From contig NZ_VVIW01000005.1 in the NCBI RefSeq assembly GCF_011682045.1, positions 62,001-126,000 of the forward strand: a stretch of DNA of 64,000 bases. The letters run 5' to 3'. Below are positions 15,222 to 25,990 of this stretch, piece by piece (the stretch's first letter is position 1; every line of letters starts with the position of its first letter). The translations under genes were made by a program, and so were the position numbers. The notes below the pieces were generated by a model, which did not search any database, had not been told where the DNA came from, and worked only from the letters and a program-made list of their open reading frames with translations. Origin of the DNA: Massilia aquatica. GTDB taxonomy: Bacteria > Pseudomonadota > Gammaproteobacteria > Burkholderiales > Burkholderiaceae_D.

Positions 15222-18200
15222 ATGAGTACCGCCGCCCCCGCCCCCAGCCTGCCCGATTACGCCGAGTTGTATTGTTTGACCAACTTTTCCTTCCTTCACG
15301 GCGCTTCCCATGCAGAAGAACTGGTGGCCCGCGCCGTCCAGCTCGGGTACTCGGCGCTGGCGATTACCGACGAATGTTCGCTGGCGGGGGTGGTGCGGGC
15401 CCACGCCGAAGCCAAAAAGGCGGCGCTGCCCCTGATCATCGGCGCCCACTTCCACCTGTGCAACGCTGATGGCAGCGCGGCCCTGTCGCTGATCCTGCTG
15501 GCCCAGAACCGCAATGGCTACGGCAACCTGGCCGAGTTGATCACCCTGGCGCGCACGCGCAGCGCCAAGGGCACCTATCTGCTCACGCCGGCCGATCTGG
15601 CCGCGCCCGCCGCCTGTGCCCACCTGGCCGGCATGCCCGACTGCCTGGCGATCTTGCTGCCCGCCTATCCCGGCCATGACCCGGCCGACCTCGACCGCCT
15701 GCATACCCAGGCCGCCTGGATCGCCGCCACCTTTCCCGGGCGCGCCTGGCTGGGCCTGAACCTGCTGCACCGCGCGTTTGACGAAGCGCACCGCGCCACG
15801 GTTGACGAAGTCGCCTGGCAGCACGGCCTGGCGGTGGTGGCGCTGGGCCACGTCTGCATGCACGTGCGCTCGCGCAAGCCGCTGCACGACACCCTGTGCG
15901 CGATCCGCCTCAACACGCCCGTGGCCGAGTGCGGCTACGAGCTGGCGCAAAACGCCGAACAGCACCTGCGCGCGCGCCTGCGCCTGGCCAATCTGTACAG
16001 TCCCGAAGCGCTGGCCGAAACGGTGCGCATCGCGCACCTGTGCACGTTTTCGCTCGACCAGCTGCGCTACGAATATCCCGATGAACTGGTGCCGCCCGGC
16101 CACACTGCGTCCGGCTACCTGCGCGCCGAAACCTACATCGGCGCGCACCACCGCTTTCCTCTCGGCATACCGGCCAAGGTCCAGGAACAGCTCGAAATCG
16201 AACTCCAGCTGATTGGCGAACTGCGCTACGAACCCTACTTTTTGACGGTGTACGACATCGTGCGCCATGCGCGCTCGATCGGGATCTTGTGCCAGGGGCG
16301 CGGCTCGGCCGCCAACTCGGCCGTCTGCTATTGCCTCGGCATTACCGAAGTCGACCCCGCGCGCGGCAATTTGCTGTTCGGACGCTTCATTTCCAAGGAA
16401 CGGGACGAGCCGCCCGACATCGATGTCGACTTCGAACACCAGCGGCGCGAAGAAGTGATCCAGTACATCTACAACAAATACGGCCGCACCCGCGCCGCCC
16501 TGGCCGCCGTGGTGATCAGCTACCGCCCCAAGAGCGCCCTGCGCGACAGCGGCAAGGCGCTCGGGGTCGACCTGGCCATCGTCGAAAAAGTCGCCAAGAC
16601 GCACCACTGGTTCGACAGCAAGGACGACCTGGTCAGCCGCCTGGCCGAATGCGGGCTCGATCCGGACTCGCCGCTGGCCCAGCAATGGGCCACCCTGGCG
16701 CAGCGCCTGCTCGGCTTTCCGCGCCACCTGTCGCAGCATCCGGGCGGCTTTGTGATTGCCGCCGGCAAGCTCTCGCGCCTGGTGCCGATCGAAAACGCCA
16801 CCATGCTTGACCGCAGCGTGATCCAGTGGGACAAGGACGACCTCGAAGAGCTCGGCTTGCTGAAAGTCGATGTGCTGGCGCTCGGCATGCTCTCGGCGCT
16901 GCGGCGCGCGCTCGACCTGGTGGGCGAGCTGCGCGGCACGGTGTTTTCGCTGCAAGACATTCCGGCCGAAGACCCGGCCACCTACGACATGATTTGCGCG
17001 GCCGACACGGTGGGCGTCTTCCAGATCGAATCGCGCGCGCAGATGAGCATGCTGCCGCGCATGCTGCCGCGCACCTTTTACGATCTGGTGATCGAAGTGG
17101 CGGTGGTGCGGCCGGGGCCGATTCAGGGCGGCATGGTCCATCCCTACCTGCGCCGGCGCCAGGGGCTGGAAAAACCCGACTACCCCAAGGAGGAATTGAA
17201 GGAAGCGCTGGAACGCACCCTTGGCGTGCCGATCTTCCAGGAGCAGGTGATGCAGGTGGCCATGATCGCGGCTGATTTCACGGCGGGTGAAGCCGACCAG
17301 CTACGGCGTGCCATGGCCGCCTGGAAACGCAAAGGCGGGCTGGAAAAATACTATGGCAAGATCGTCGAGGGCATGCTGGGCAAGGGTTACACCCTGGAAT
17401 TTGCCGAATCGATCTTCAACCAGATCAAGGGTTTCGGCGAATACGGCTTTCCCGAATCGCACGCGGCCAGCTTCGCGCTGCTGGCCTACGCCAGTTCCTG
17501 GCTCAAGTGCCACGAACCGGCCGCCTTCCTGTGCGCCTTGCTCAACAGCCAGCCGATGGGCTTCTACAGCCCCTCGCAACTGGTGCAGGATGCGCGCCGC
17601 CACGGCATCGAAGTGCGCGCGGTGGACGTGGCCATCAGCGGCTGGGATTCCAGCCTGGAAGTGGGGCAGGGCAGCCAGCCCGCCGTGCGGCTGGGGCTGT
17701 CGCTACAGCGCGGGATGCGTCCCGACGCGGCGGCGCGCATCGAAGAAGCGCGCGCCGTGCAGGCCTTCGAGAGCGTGGCCGACCTGGCGCGCCGGGCCGC
17801 GCTGGACCGGCACGACCTGCAAGTACTGGCGGGCGCCAATGCGCTGCACGGCTTGTCGGGCAACCGGCGCCAGGCGCTGTGGCAAGCGGTGGGCGCGGTC
17901 CCCGACAAGGACTTGCTGCGTCCCACCACGCCGATTGAGGACGCACCGCTGCTCGACGCCCCGAGCGAAGGCGAAGAAATTGTCGGCGACTACCGGTCGC
18001 AGGGATTGACCTTGGGGCGGCACCCGCTGGCGCTACTGCGCGCGCGTTTGCTCGACCAGCGTTTTTTACCGGCGTCGCAACTGAACGAATTCAAGCAAGG
18101 GCAACTGGCGCGCGCCTGCGGCATCGTCACGGTACGGCAACGTCCGGCCACCGCCAAGGGCGTACTGTTCGTCACCATCGAAGACGAAACCGGCAATGTG

Positions 18201-18383
18201 AACGTGATTGTCTGGCCGACCCTGGTGGAACAACAGCGGCGTGAAGTGCTGGGAGCGAGTTTGCTGGGCGTGTACGGCGTGTGGCAGCGGGAAGGGGAAG
18301 TGCGGCACCTGGTGGCCAAGCGCCTGGTGGACATGAGCCACCTGATGGGCCGGCTTGACACCAGCAGCCGCGATTTCTGCTGA
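15222..18383 (+). CDS. dnaE2: DnaE2 (ImuC), error-prone DNA polymerase III alpha
   Basis: This is the C-family polymerase that performs translesion synthesis with ImuA and ImuB. At 1053 residues it is shorter than replicative DnaE, as expected. The N-terminal PHP domain starts YAELYCLTNFSFLHGASH. The palm motif PDIDVDFEHQRREEV carries the catalytic aspartates. The fingers, (HhH)2 and OB-fold regions follow, the last including VRQRPATAKGVLFVTIEDETG. The frame is intact. It has its own LexA box, and the normal partner genes imuA-imuB are about 12.4 kb upstream. Confidence 0.95.
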   Translation: MSTAAPAPSLPDYAELYCLTNFSFLHGASHAEELVARAVQLGYSALAITDECSLAGVVRAHAEAKKAALPLIIGAHFHLCNADGSAALSLILLAQNRNGYGNLAELITLARTRSAKGTYLLTPADLAAPAACAHLAGMPDCLAILLPAYPGHDPADLDRLHTQAAWIAATFPGRAWLGLNLLHRAFDEAHRATVDEVAWQHGLAVVALGHVCMHVRSRKPLHDTLCAIRLNTPVAECGYELAQNAEQHLRARLRLANLYSPEALAETVRIAHLCTFSLDQLRYEYPDELVPPGHTASGYLRAETYIGAHHRFPLGIPAKVQEQLEIELQLIGELRYEPYFLTVYDIVRHARSIGILCQGRGSAANSAVCYCLGITEVDPARGNLLFGRFISKERDEPPDIDVDFEHQRREEVIQYIYNKYGRTRAALAAVVISYRPKSALRDSGKALGVDLAIVEKVAKTHHWFDSKDDLVSRLAECGLDPDSPLAQQWATLAQRLLGFPRHLSQHPGGFVIAAGKLSRLVPIENATMLDRSVIQWDKDDLEELGLLKVDVLALGMLSALRRALDLVGELRGTVFSLQDIPAEDPATYDMICAADTVGVFQIESRAQMSMLPRMLPRTFYDLVIEVAVVRPGPIQGGMVHPYLRRRQGLEKPDYPKEELKEALERTLGVPIFQEQVMQVAMIAADFTAGEADQLRRAMAAWKRKGGLEKYYGKIVEGMLGKGYTLEFAESIFNQIKGFGEYGFPESHAASFALLAYASSWLKCHEPAAFLCALLNSQPMGFYSPSQLVQDARRHGIEVRAVDVAISGWDSSLEVGQGSQPAVRLGLSLQRGMRPDAAARIEEARAVQAFESVADLARRAALDRHDLQVLAGANALHGLSGNRRQALWQAVGAVPDKDLLRPTTPIEDAPLLDAPSEGEEIVGDYRSQGLTLGRHPLALLRARLLDQRFLPASQLNEFKQGQLARACGIVTVRQRPATAKGVLFVTIEDETGNVNVIVWPTLVEQQRREVLGASLLGVYGVWQREGEVRHLVAKRLVDMSHLMGRLDTSSRDFC

Positions 18384-18410
18384 TCCTACAAGAAAAAGCA
18401 GCAAAGTCCC

Positions 18411-18434
18411 ACAACCGGGGTCAGAGCTTTAATT
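18411..18434. repeat. Dispersed 3'-end repeat, copy C (inverse of copy A)
   Basis: This is the exact reverse complement of 487-510 over 24 bases, 28 bases after the dnaE2 stop. Together the two copies bracket the imuA-to-dnaE2 segment in inverted orientation. Confidence 0.85.
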
Positions 18435-18441
18435 CGCAACT

Positions 18442-18466
18442 AGTTGCAAAACCGGGGACAGACCCC
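18442..18466. repeat. Dispersed 3'-end repeat, copy C2
   Basis: It contains TTGCAAAACCGGGG followed by ACAGACCCC. The same TAGTTGCAAAACC start is found at the stop codons of ftsB (23721) and the pullulanase gene (61372, minus strand). Confidence 0.8.
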
Positions 18467-18497
18467 TGATGCCCCTGACCACAAATCTCAAAACCGT

Positions 18498-18708
18498 CTT
18501 TCCTGCCACTGGCAGAAAAGACTTCCTGCCACTGGCAGAAAAGACTTCCTGCCACTGGCAGAAAAGACTTCCTGTCACTGGCAGAAAAGACTTCCTGCCA
18601 CTGGCAGAAAAGACTTCCTGCCACTGGCAGAAAAGACTTCCTGCCACTGGCAGAAAAGACTTCCTGCCACTGGCAGAAAAGACTTCCTGCCACTGGCAGA
18701 AAAGACTT
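18498..18708. repeat. Nine tandem 23-bp palindromic units
   Basis: The 13-base core CTGCCACTGGCAG begins at 18503, 18526, 18549, 18572 (one T change), 18595, 18618, 18641, 18664 and 18687. The period is an exact 23 bases with nearly identical linkers. Each core is a 6-bp inverted repeat around one base, so each unit can fold into a small hairpin. No spacers vary, so it is not a CRISPR array. Confidence 0.95.
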
Positions 18709-18730
18709 CCCGCGCAGGCGGGAATGACGG
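18707..18730. repeat. Dispersed hairpin repeat (GCAGGCGGGAAT type), copy 1
   Basis: TTCCCGCGCAGGCGGGAA is a hairpin followed by TGACGG. The same block in inverse order appears at 23774-23800, next to a matching AGTTAAG-type flank. Confidence 0.7.
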
Positions 18731-18750
18731 AGCTTAACTTAGCGGCATTA

Positions 18751-18772
18751 GCGACAGACCCCGGTTCTGCAA
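18751..18772. repeat. Dispersed 3'-end repeat, copy D
   Basis: On the minus strand this reads TTGCAGAACCGGGG followed by TCTGTCGC, starting 3 bases after the stop codon of the PRC-barrel gene. Confidence 0.75.
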
Positions 18773-18775
18773 GTT

Positions 18776-19177
18776 TTACAGCGCGTTGGTGCCGTAGTAG
18801 CTGTGAATCTGGCTCGACCATTGCTGGTTGGCCATGTCCGGCCAGTGATCGGTATCGAAACCTGGCGCATTGTCGATGCGCTCTTTTTCGATGTCCAGCG
18901 TGAAGCGCTTGTTGGCCGTGTCGAGCGTCAAGGCAGCCCAAGGCACCGCGAACAATTTTTCACCAATGGTCAGCACGCCACCGCTCGACATGACTGCATA
19001 CGCAATCTTGCCAGTACGCATGTCGAGCATGATTTCCTTGATTTCACCGAGGTGCTCGTTTTTCAGATTGTGCACGTGGTCGCCGATCAGCGTATCCGCG
19101 CCCATCAGTTCCGGACCGGGGCCTTTCGAGCCTTTGTCGACATACATGCCATAAGCATCGCGTTCTTCGTAGGACAT
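18776..19177 (-). CDS. PRC-barrel domain protein
   Basis: This 133-residue protein contains a PRC-barrel fold from about residue 28: LIGDHVHNLKNEHLGEIKEIMLDMRTGKIAYAVMS, then the LTIGEKLFAVPWAALTLD motif typical of stress-associated bacterial PRC-barrel proteins. There is no signal peptide. A strong AGGAGG ribosome site lies 6 bases before the ATG. Such proteins are often induced by stress, but no specific activity can be claimed. It stands alone, with repeats immediately after its stop. Confidence 0.85.
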   Translation of the reverse strand: MSYEERDAYGMYVDKGSKGPGPELMGADTLIGDHVHNLKNEHLGEIKEIMLDMRTGKIAYAVMSSGGVLTIGEKLFAVPWAALTLDTANKRFTLDIEKERIDNAPGFDTDHWPDMANQQWSSQIHSYYGTNAL

Positions 19178-19362
19178 TTTGACCTCCTGTGGTAAAAGTT
19201 CAATACTGAGGCTTGAGCAAGGTCATGTCTGTTCGCTGGCGCACACCGAATGAATCATCGACAATCTTTCAAATTGATTAATTTGGAATGCCGGAGGTAG
19301 CCGTCCGCTCTGCCGTTGTTGCTGTTTTTTACCTTGTTTTGCGGAAGCATTGGCCGGTTTAA

Positions 19363-21938
<2,576 letters not shown>

Positions 21939-21998
21939 GTTTGCGTCGCTTTACGTAGTGCGGCAGGCGCCGCCGTCCCGATCGCCCTGACAGATGCA

Positions 21999-22028
21999 GG
22001 CGGACCGTTCGCGGTCCGCCCACCTTTT
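21999..22028 (+). terminator. Rho-independent terminator after kdsA
   Basis: GGCGGACCG and CGGTCCGCC form a 9-bp stem closed by a TTCG tetraloop, followed by CACCTTTTTC. It separates pyrG-kdsA from eno, though readthrough is possible. Confidence 0.82.
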
Positions 22029-22048
22029 TCTTACCCTTTGGAGATTGA

Positions 22049-23335
<1,287 letters not shown>

Positions 23336-23384
23336 GCCGACCGCATCGGCTGGCCACGCGCCGGCCGGTGCCATCCTCCCCGCC

Positions 23385-23723
23385 ATGCGCCTCATTACGC
23401 TCGTTCTTGCCACCCTCCTGATCCTGATTCAACTGCCGCTCTGGCTGGGCAAGGGCGGCTGGCTGCGCGTGGGCGAACTGGAAAACCAGGTGATGGTCGC
23501 GCAGCGCAAGACGGTCGAACTGAAGGCGCGCAACGCCAAGCTCGACTCCGAAGTGCACGACCTGACCAACGGCACGGGCGCGGTGGAAGAACGCGCGCGC
23601 TTCGAGCTCGGCATGATCAAGAAGAACGAGATCTTCATCCAGATCCTCGATGCCAACGGCCACCCCAAAGAATCGGCCACCCCGCTCCCGCCGGTCAAGC
23701 CCGACGCCAGGACTACCCCATAG
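23385..23723 (+). CDS. ftsB: Cell division protein FtsB
   Basis: FtsB is a bitopic divisome protein that works with FtsL and FtsQ at the septum. The 112-residue protein has an N-terminal membrane helix (about residues 2-20), a coiled coil ([32 protein letters not shown]) and the conserved [17 protein letters not shown] segment. The TAG stop is the first codon of a dispersed TAGTTGCAAAACC repeat, so the proline-rich tail may have been altered by repeat insertion. Confidence 0.9.
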   Translation: MRLITLVLATLLILIQLPLWLGKGGWLRVGELENQVMVAQRKTVELKARNAKLDSEVHDLTNGTGAVEERARFELGMIKKNEIFIQILDANGHPKESATPLPPVKPDARTTP

Positions 23724-23737
23724 TTGCAAAACCAGGA
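23721..23737 (+). repeat. Dispersed 3'-end repeat, copy E (supplies ftsB stop)
   Basis: TAGTTGCAAAACCAGGA begins with the ftsB stop codon. The order of blocks after it (AGCCGC, GTTAACTTAAGC, CCGTCATTC, hairpin) parallels the sequence downstream of the PRC-barrel gene. Confidence 0.75.
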
Positions 23738-23773
23738 CAGCCGCCAAAGCCGCCAAAGCTGTTAACTTAAGCG

Positions 23774-23800
23774 CCGTCATTCGCGCGCAGGCGGGAATCC
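23774..23800. repeat. Dispersed hairpin repeat (GCAGGCGGGAAT type), copy 2
   Basis: CCGTCATTCGCGCGCAGG followed by CGGGAATCC is the same element as 18707-18730 in inverse orientation, with one mismatch in the hairpin. Confidence 0.7.
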
Positions 23801-23890
23801 AAGGCATCTTTGCTAAGCGGCGGTGCCTCGGTCCTCCCATCCGCGCGGCCCGCTTCCCGTCACCGGTCCCCTTCATTTCAACAATTTACA

Positions 23891-23936
23891 TTGACAAGCC
23901 CGCTCAATCGGTATTTAATTTCTGTAACGACAGAAA
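23891..23936 (+). promoter_or_regulatory. Sigma-70 promoter with overlapping palindromic operator
   Basis: TTGACA (23891-23896) and TTTAAT (23914-23919) are spaced by 17 bases. The palindrome TTTCTGTAACGACAGAAA (23919-23936) has perfect 7-bp arms and covers the expected transcription start. It lies immediately upstream of a GbsR/MarR-like gene, so autoregulation of the operon is a natural inference. Confidence 0.8.
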
Positions 23937-23956
23937 TGAATGAAATTGGAGAAATG

Positions 23957-24499
23957 ATGGCACTGGGACCAACCGAACAGAAATTCGTCCTGCACTGGGG
24001 CGAGATGGGTACGCGCTGGGGCGTGAACCGCACCGTGGCGCAGATTCACGCGCTGCTGTTCCTCGCCAACCGCCCGCTGGCCGCCGAGGATATCGCCGAG
24101 GCCTTGTCGGTCGCGCGCTCGAACGTGAGCAACAGCCTCAAGGAGCTGCAAAGCTGGAACCTGATCCGCGTTACCCATCTGATGGGCGACCGCCGCGATC
24201 ACTTCGTCGCCCTGCAGGATGTGTGGGAGATCTTCCGCGTCATCGTCGAGGAGCGCAAACGGCGCGAGATCGATCCGACCCTGACCGTGCTGCGCGAATG
24301 CGCCATCGAGGGCGATACCGACAGCGCGCTCGAACCAGCCTCGCTGGCGCGCATGAACGAGGTGCTCACTTTCCTCGACATGCTCGGCACCACCTACGAC
24401 GATTACAAGCACCTGCCGCCGGCGACCTTGCAGCGCTTCCTGAAGATGGGCGGCAAAGTGGCGCGCTTTCTCGGACCGGACGACAAGGCCCCATCATGA
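23957..24499 (+). CDS. GbsR/MarR-family transcriptional regulator
   Basis: This winged-helix regulator has about 180 residues. It contains WGVNRTVAQIHALLFLANRPLAAEDIAEALSVARSNVSNSLKELQ, the GbsR-type MarR helix-turn-helix, followed by the wing with MGDRRDHF and a C-terminal helical part. I chose the ATG at 23957 because it follows TTGGAGA; the ATG at 23936 lies inside the operator and lacks a ribosome site. It overlaps the next gene by 4 bases and probably represses its own five-gene operon. The ligand is unknown. Confidence 0.87.
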   Translation: MALGPTEQKFVLHWGEMGTRWGVNRTVAQIHALLFLANRPLAAEDIAEALSVARSNVSNSLKELQSWNLIRVTHLMGDRRDHFVALQDVWEIFRVIVEERKRREIDPTLTVLRECAIEGDTDSALEPASLARMNEVLTFLDMLGTTYDDYKHLPPATLQRFLKMGGKVARFLGPDDKAPS

Positions 24500-24915
24500 A
24501 CGGCGCCGAACTGACGCTCTACTTCGACGGCCAGTGCCCGTTCTGCCGCGCCGGCATGGACCAGCTGGCGCGCTGGGACCGCGCCGGACGCCTGGCGTTT
24601 GTCGATATCACCGCCCCCGGCTTCGATCCGGCCCACCTGGGCGTCGACATGGCCGCCCTCAATCGCGAGCTGCACAGCCGCACGCGCGACGGCCGCGTCC
24701 TGGTCGGCGTGGACAGCCTGCTGCGCTCCTACACGCTGGCAGGCCAGGCCTGGCGCGTGCTGCCGCTGCGCGTACCCGGCCTGCGCGCCGCGTGCAGCTG
24801 GTCGTATCGCCTGTTCGCGCGCCACCGCTACCTGATGTCGCGCGTGCTGGGCTACAGCACACCGGCTTGCGCCGACGGCGTGTGCGAACGCCCCAATCCC
24901 TTCTTCAAACGCTGA
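24496..24915 (+). CDS. DCC-family thiol-disulfide protein (DUF393)
   Basis: This small 139-residue protein carries the YFDGQCPFCR motif with Cys14 and Cys17, the mark of the DCC (DUF393) family. The family is predicted to have a thioredoxin-like fold, but its substrates are unknown. Two more cysteines lie near the C-terminus (ACADGVC). There is no signal peptide. It starts at an ATGA overlap with the regulator gene, indicating coupled translation within the operon. Confidence 0.88.
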   Translation: MNGAELTLYFDGQCPFCRAGMDQLARWDRAGRLAFVDITAPGFDPAHLGVDMAALNRELHSRTRDGRVLVGVDSLLRSYTLAGQAWRVLPLRVPGLRAACSWSYRLFARHRYLMSRVLGYSTPACADGVCERPNPFFKR

Positions 24916-24923
24916 AAGCGACT

Positions 24924-25376
24924 ATGCAATCGTCCTCTTTACGCCTCTGGGCCATCCGCTGGATGGCTGCCGCCATCGTCGCGCACCTGGTGGTCGGCAT
25001 GCTGCTGCCGTGGTTCGCCGACGCTGCGATCTTCAGCGGCTACCATCGCGGCATCGAAACCGCCTTCTGGGGCGCGAACGTGCCGCCCCAGGCCCACGCG
25101 CAGCAGATCTGGTGGATCTCGCTGTTCGGCCCCACCGTGCAAAGCGCGGCGCTGTGGATGGGCGCCCTGGCCTGGATCGGTGCGCGCCAGCGCAGCGCCT
25201 TTGCCTGGGGCGCGCTGATCGCCGGCATGCTGTTGTGGGCCCCGCAGGACATGCTGGTGTCGCTGCGCGCCGGCTGCTGGGACAACATCTGGATCGATAC
25301 CTTTGCCCTGGTGACGATGCTGCCGCCGCTGGCGTACCTGTTCTGGGTCGACCGCGCGCAGGCGGTGCGCGCGTGA
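24924..25376 (+). CDS. Integral membrane protein, unknown function
   Basis: This 150-residue protein has four likely membrane helices (about 10-31, 69-86, 90-110 and 124-143), with a periplasmic or cytoplasmic loop around HRGIETAFWGANVPPQAHAQ. I do not know its function. Its position between the DCC protein and the DUF4166 protein, all overlapping or nearly so, suggests it is a membrane component of the same pathway. The stop overlaps the next start as GTGA. Confidence 0.8.
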   Translation: MQSSSLRLWAIRWMAAAIVAHLVVGMLLPWFADAAIFSGYHRGIETAFWGANVPPQAHAQQIWWISLFGPTVQSAALWMGALAWIGARQRSAFAWGALIAGMLLWAPQDMLVSLRAGCWDNIWIDTFALVTMLPPLAYLFWVDRAQAVRA

Positions 25377-25990
25377 ATCCGTCCGAAGGCGAGTTATTCA
25401 AAAAGATCCTCGGTCCCGCGTGGGGCGGCCTGCATCCCGACATCCAGGCGCGCTTCGACCATAACCCGATGCCCGGCAAACCCTTGTACTACACCGGCCG
25501 CATGACGGAGCTGACCTGCTCGAAAGTCGGCCGCGTGCTCGGCTACCTGACCATGCCGCTGATCCAGGGCGCGCTGATGCCGTACAACGATGCCGATTTC
25601 CCGGTCGATATCGAGGTCTATTCGAAAGAGGGCAGTGTGGCCATTTTCAAGCAGCGCATCTATCGCCTCAACGGACGCAAGCCGGTGCAGTTCACGTCCT
25701 ACATGCTCGAGAGCGCGCGCGGCGAAGTGCTCGAATACGTCGGCATGGGCATGGGAATGAAGCTGGTGCTGGCGGTGCGCGATGGGAACCTGCATTTCGA
25801 GAGCGACGGCTACTTCTGGCAGATAGCGGGCGTGCGCATTCCCGTGCCGGCCTGGCTCACGCCGGGCAAGACCTATCTGTGCCACCGCAATAACAACAGC
25901 GCGCAGTTCGATATCCGTATCGAGATCCGCCACGCGCTGTTCGGTACAACCTTCACGCAGGCGGGCGTGTTTCGCGAGGTGCGAGCATGA
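25373..25990 (+). CDS. DUF4166 domain protein
   Basis: This 205-residue protein matches the DUF4166 layout: an early LGPAWGGLHPDIQARFDH motif, a middle FTSYMLESARGEVLEYVGMGMGMKLVL stretch, and FWQIAGVRIPVPAWLTPGKTYLCHR near the end. The start is a GTG overlapping the preceding stop, and the stop overlaps the next gene's ATG. DUF4166 proteins often accompany epimerase-like TIGR01777 proteins, as here, but their activity is not established. Confidence 0.85.
   Translation: MNPSEGELFKKILGPAWGGLHPDIQARFDHNPMPGKPLYYTGRMTELTCSKVGRVLGYLTMPLIQGALMPYNDADFPVDIEVYSKEGSVAIFKQRIYRLNGRKPVQFTSYMLESARGEVLEYVGMGMGMKLVLAVRDGNLHFESDGYFWQIAGVRIPVPAWLTPGKTYLCHRNNNSAQFDIRIEIRHALFGTTFTQAGVFREVRA

Larger units (their letters stand above)
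18384..18775. other. Repeat-filled region between dnaE2 and the PRC-barrel gene
   Basis: The roughly 390 bases between these convergent genes contain no credible gene. They hold dispersed repeats at 18411-18434 and 18442-18466, the 23-bp palindromic array (18498-18708), a GCAGGCGGGAAT hairpin (18707-18730) and another 3'-end repeat (18751-18772). ORFs across the array read simple Lys/Thr/Trp repeats and are artefacts. Confidence 0.75.

Noticed and set aside
14334-17141. A 935-residue minus-strand ORF running across dnaE2
   Set aside because: Only its last 265 residues are the PhzF-like gene; the rest is an antisense shadow of dnaE2, caused by high GC and few stops.
18498-18708. CRISPR array
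   Set aside because: The units are head to tail with 10-base constant linkers and no variable spacers, and no cas genes are present.
18444-18903. ORFs that translate the 23-bp array into repeated peptides
   Set aside because: They follow the DNA repeat in whichever frame is open; no start or ribosome site supports them.
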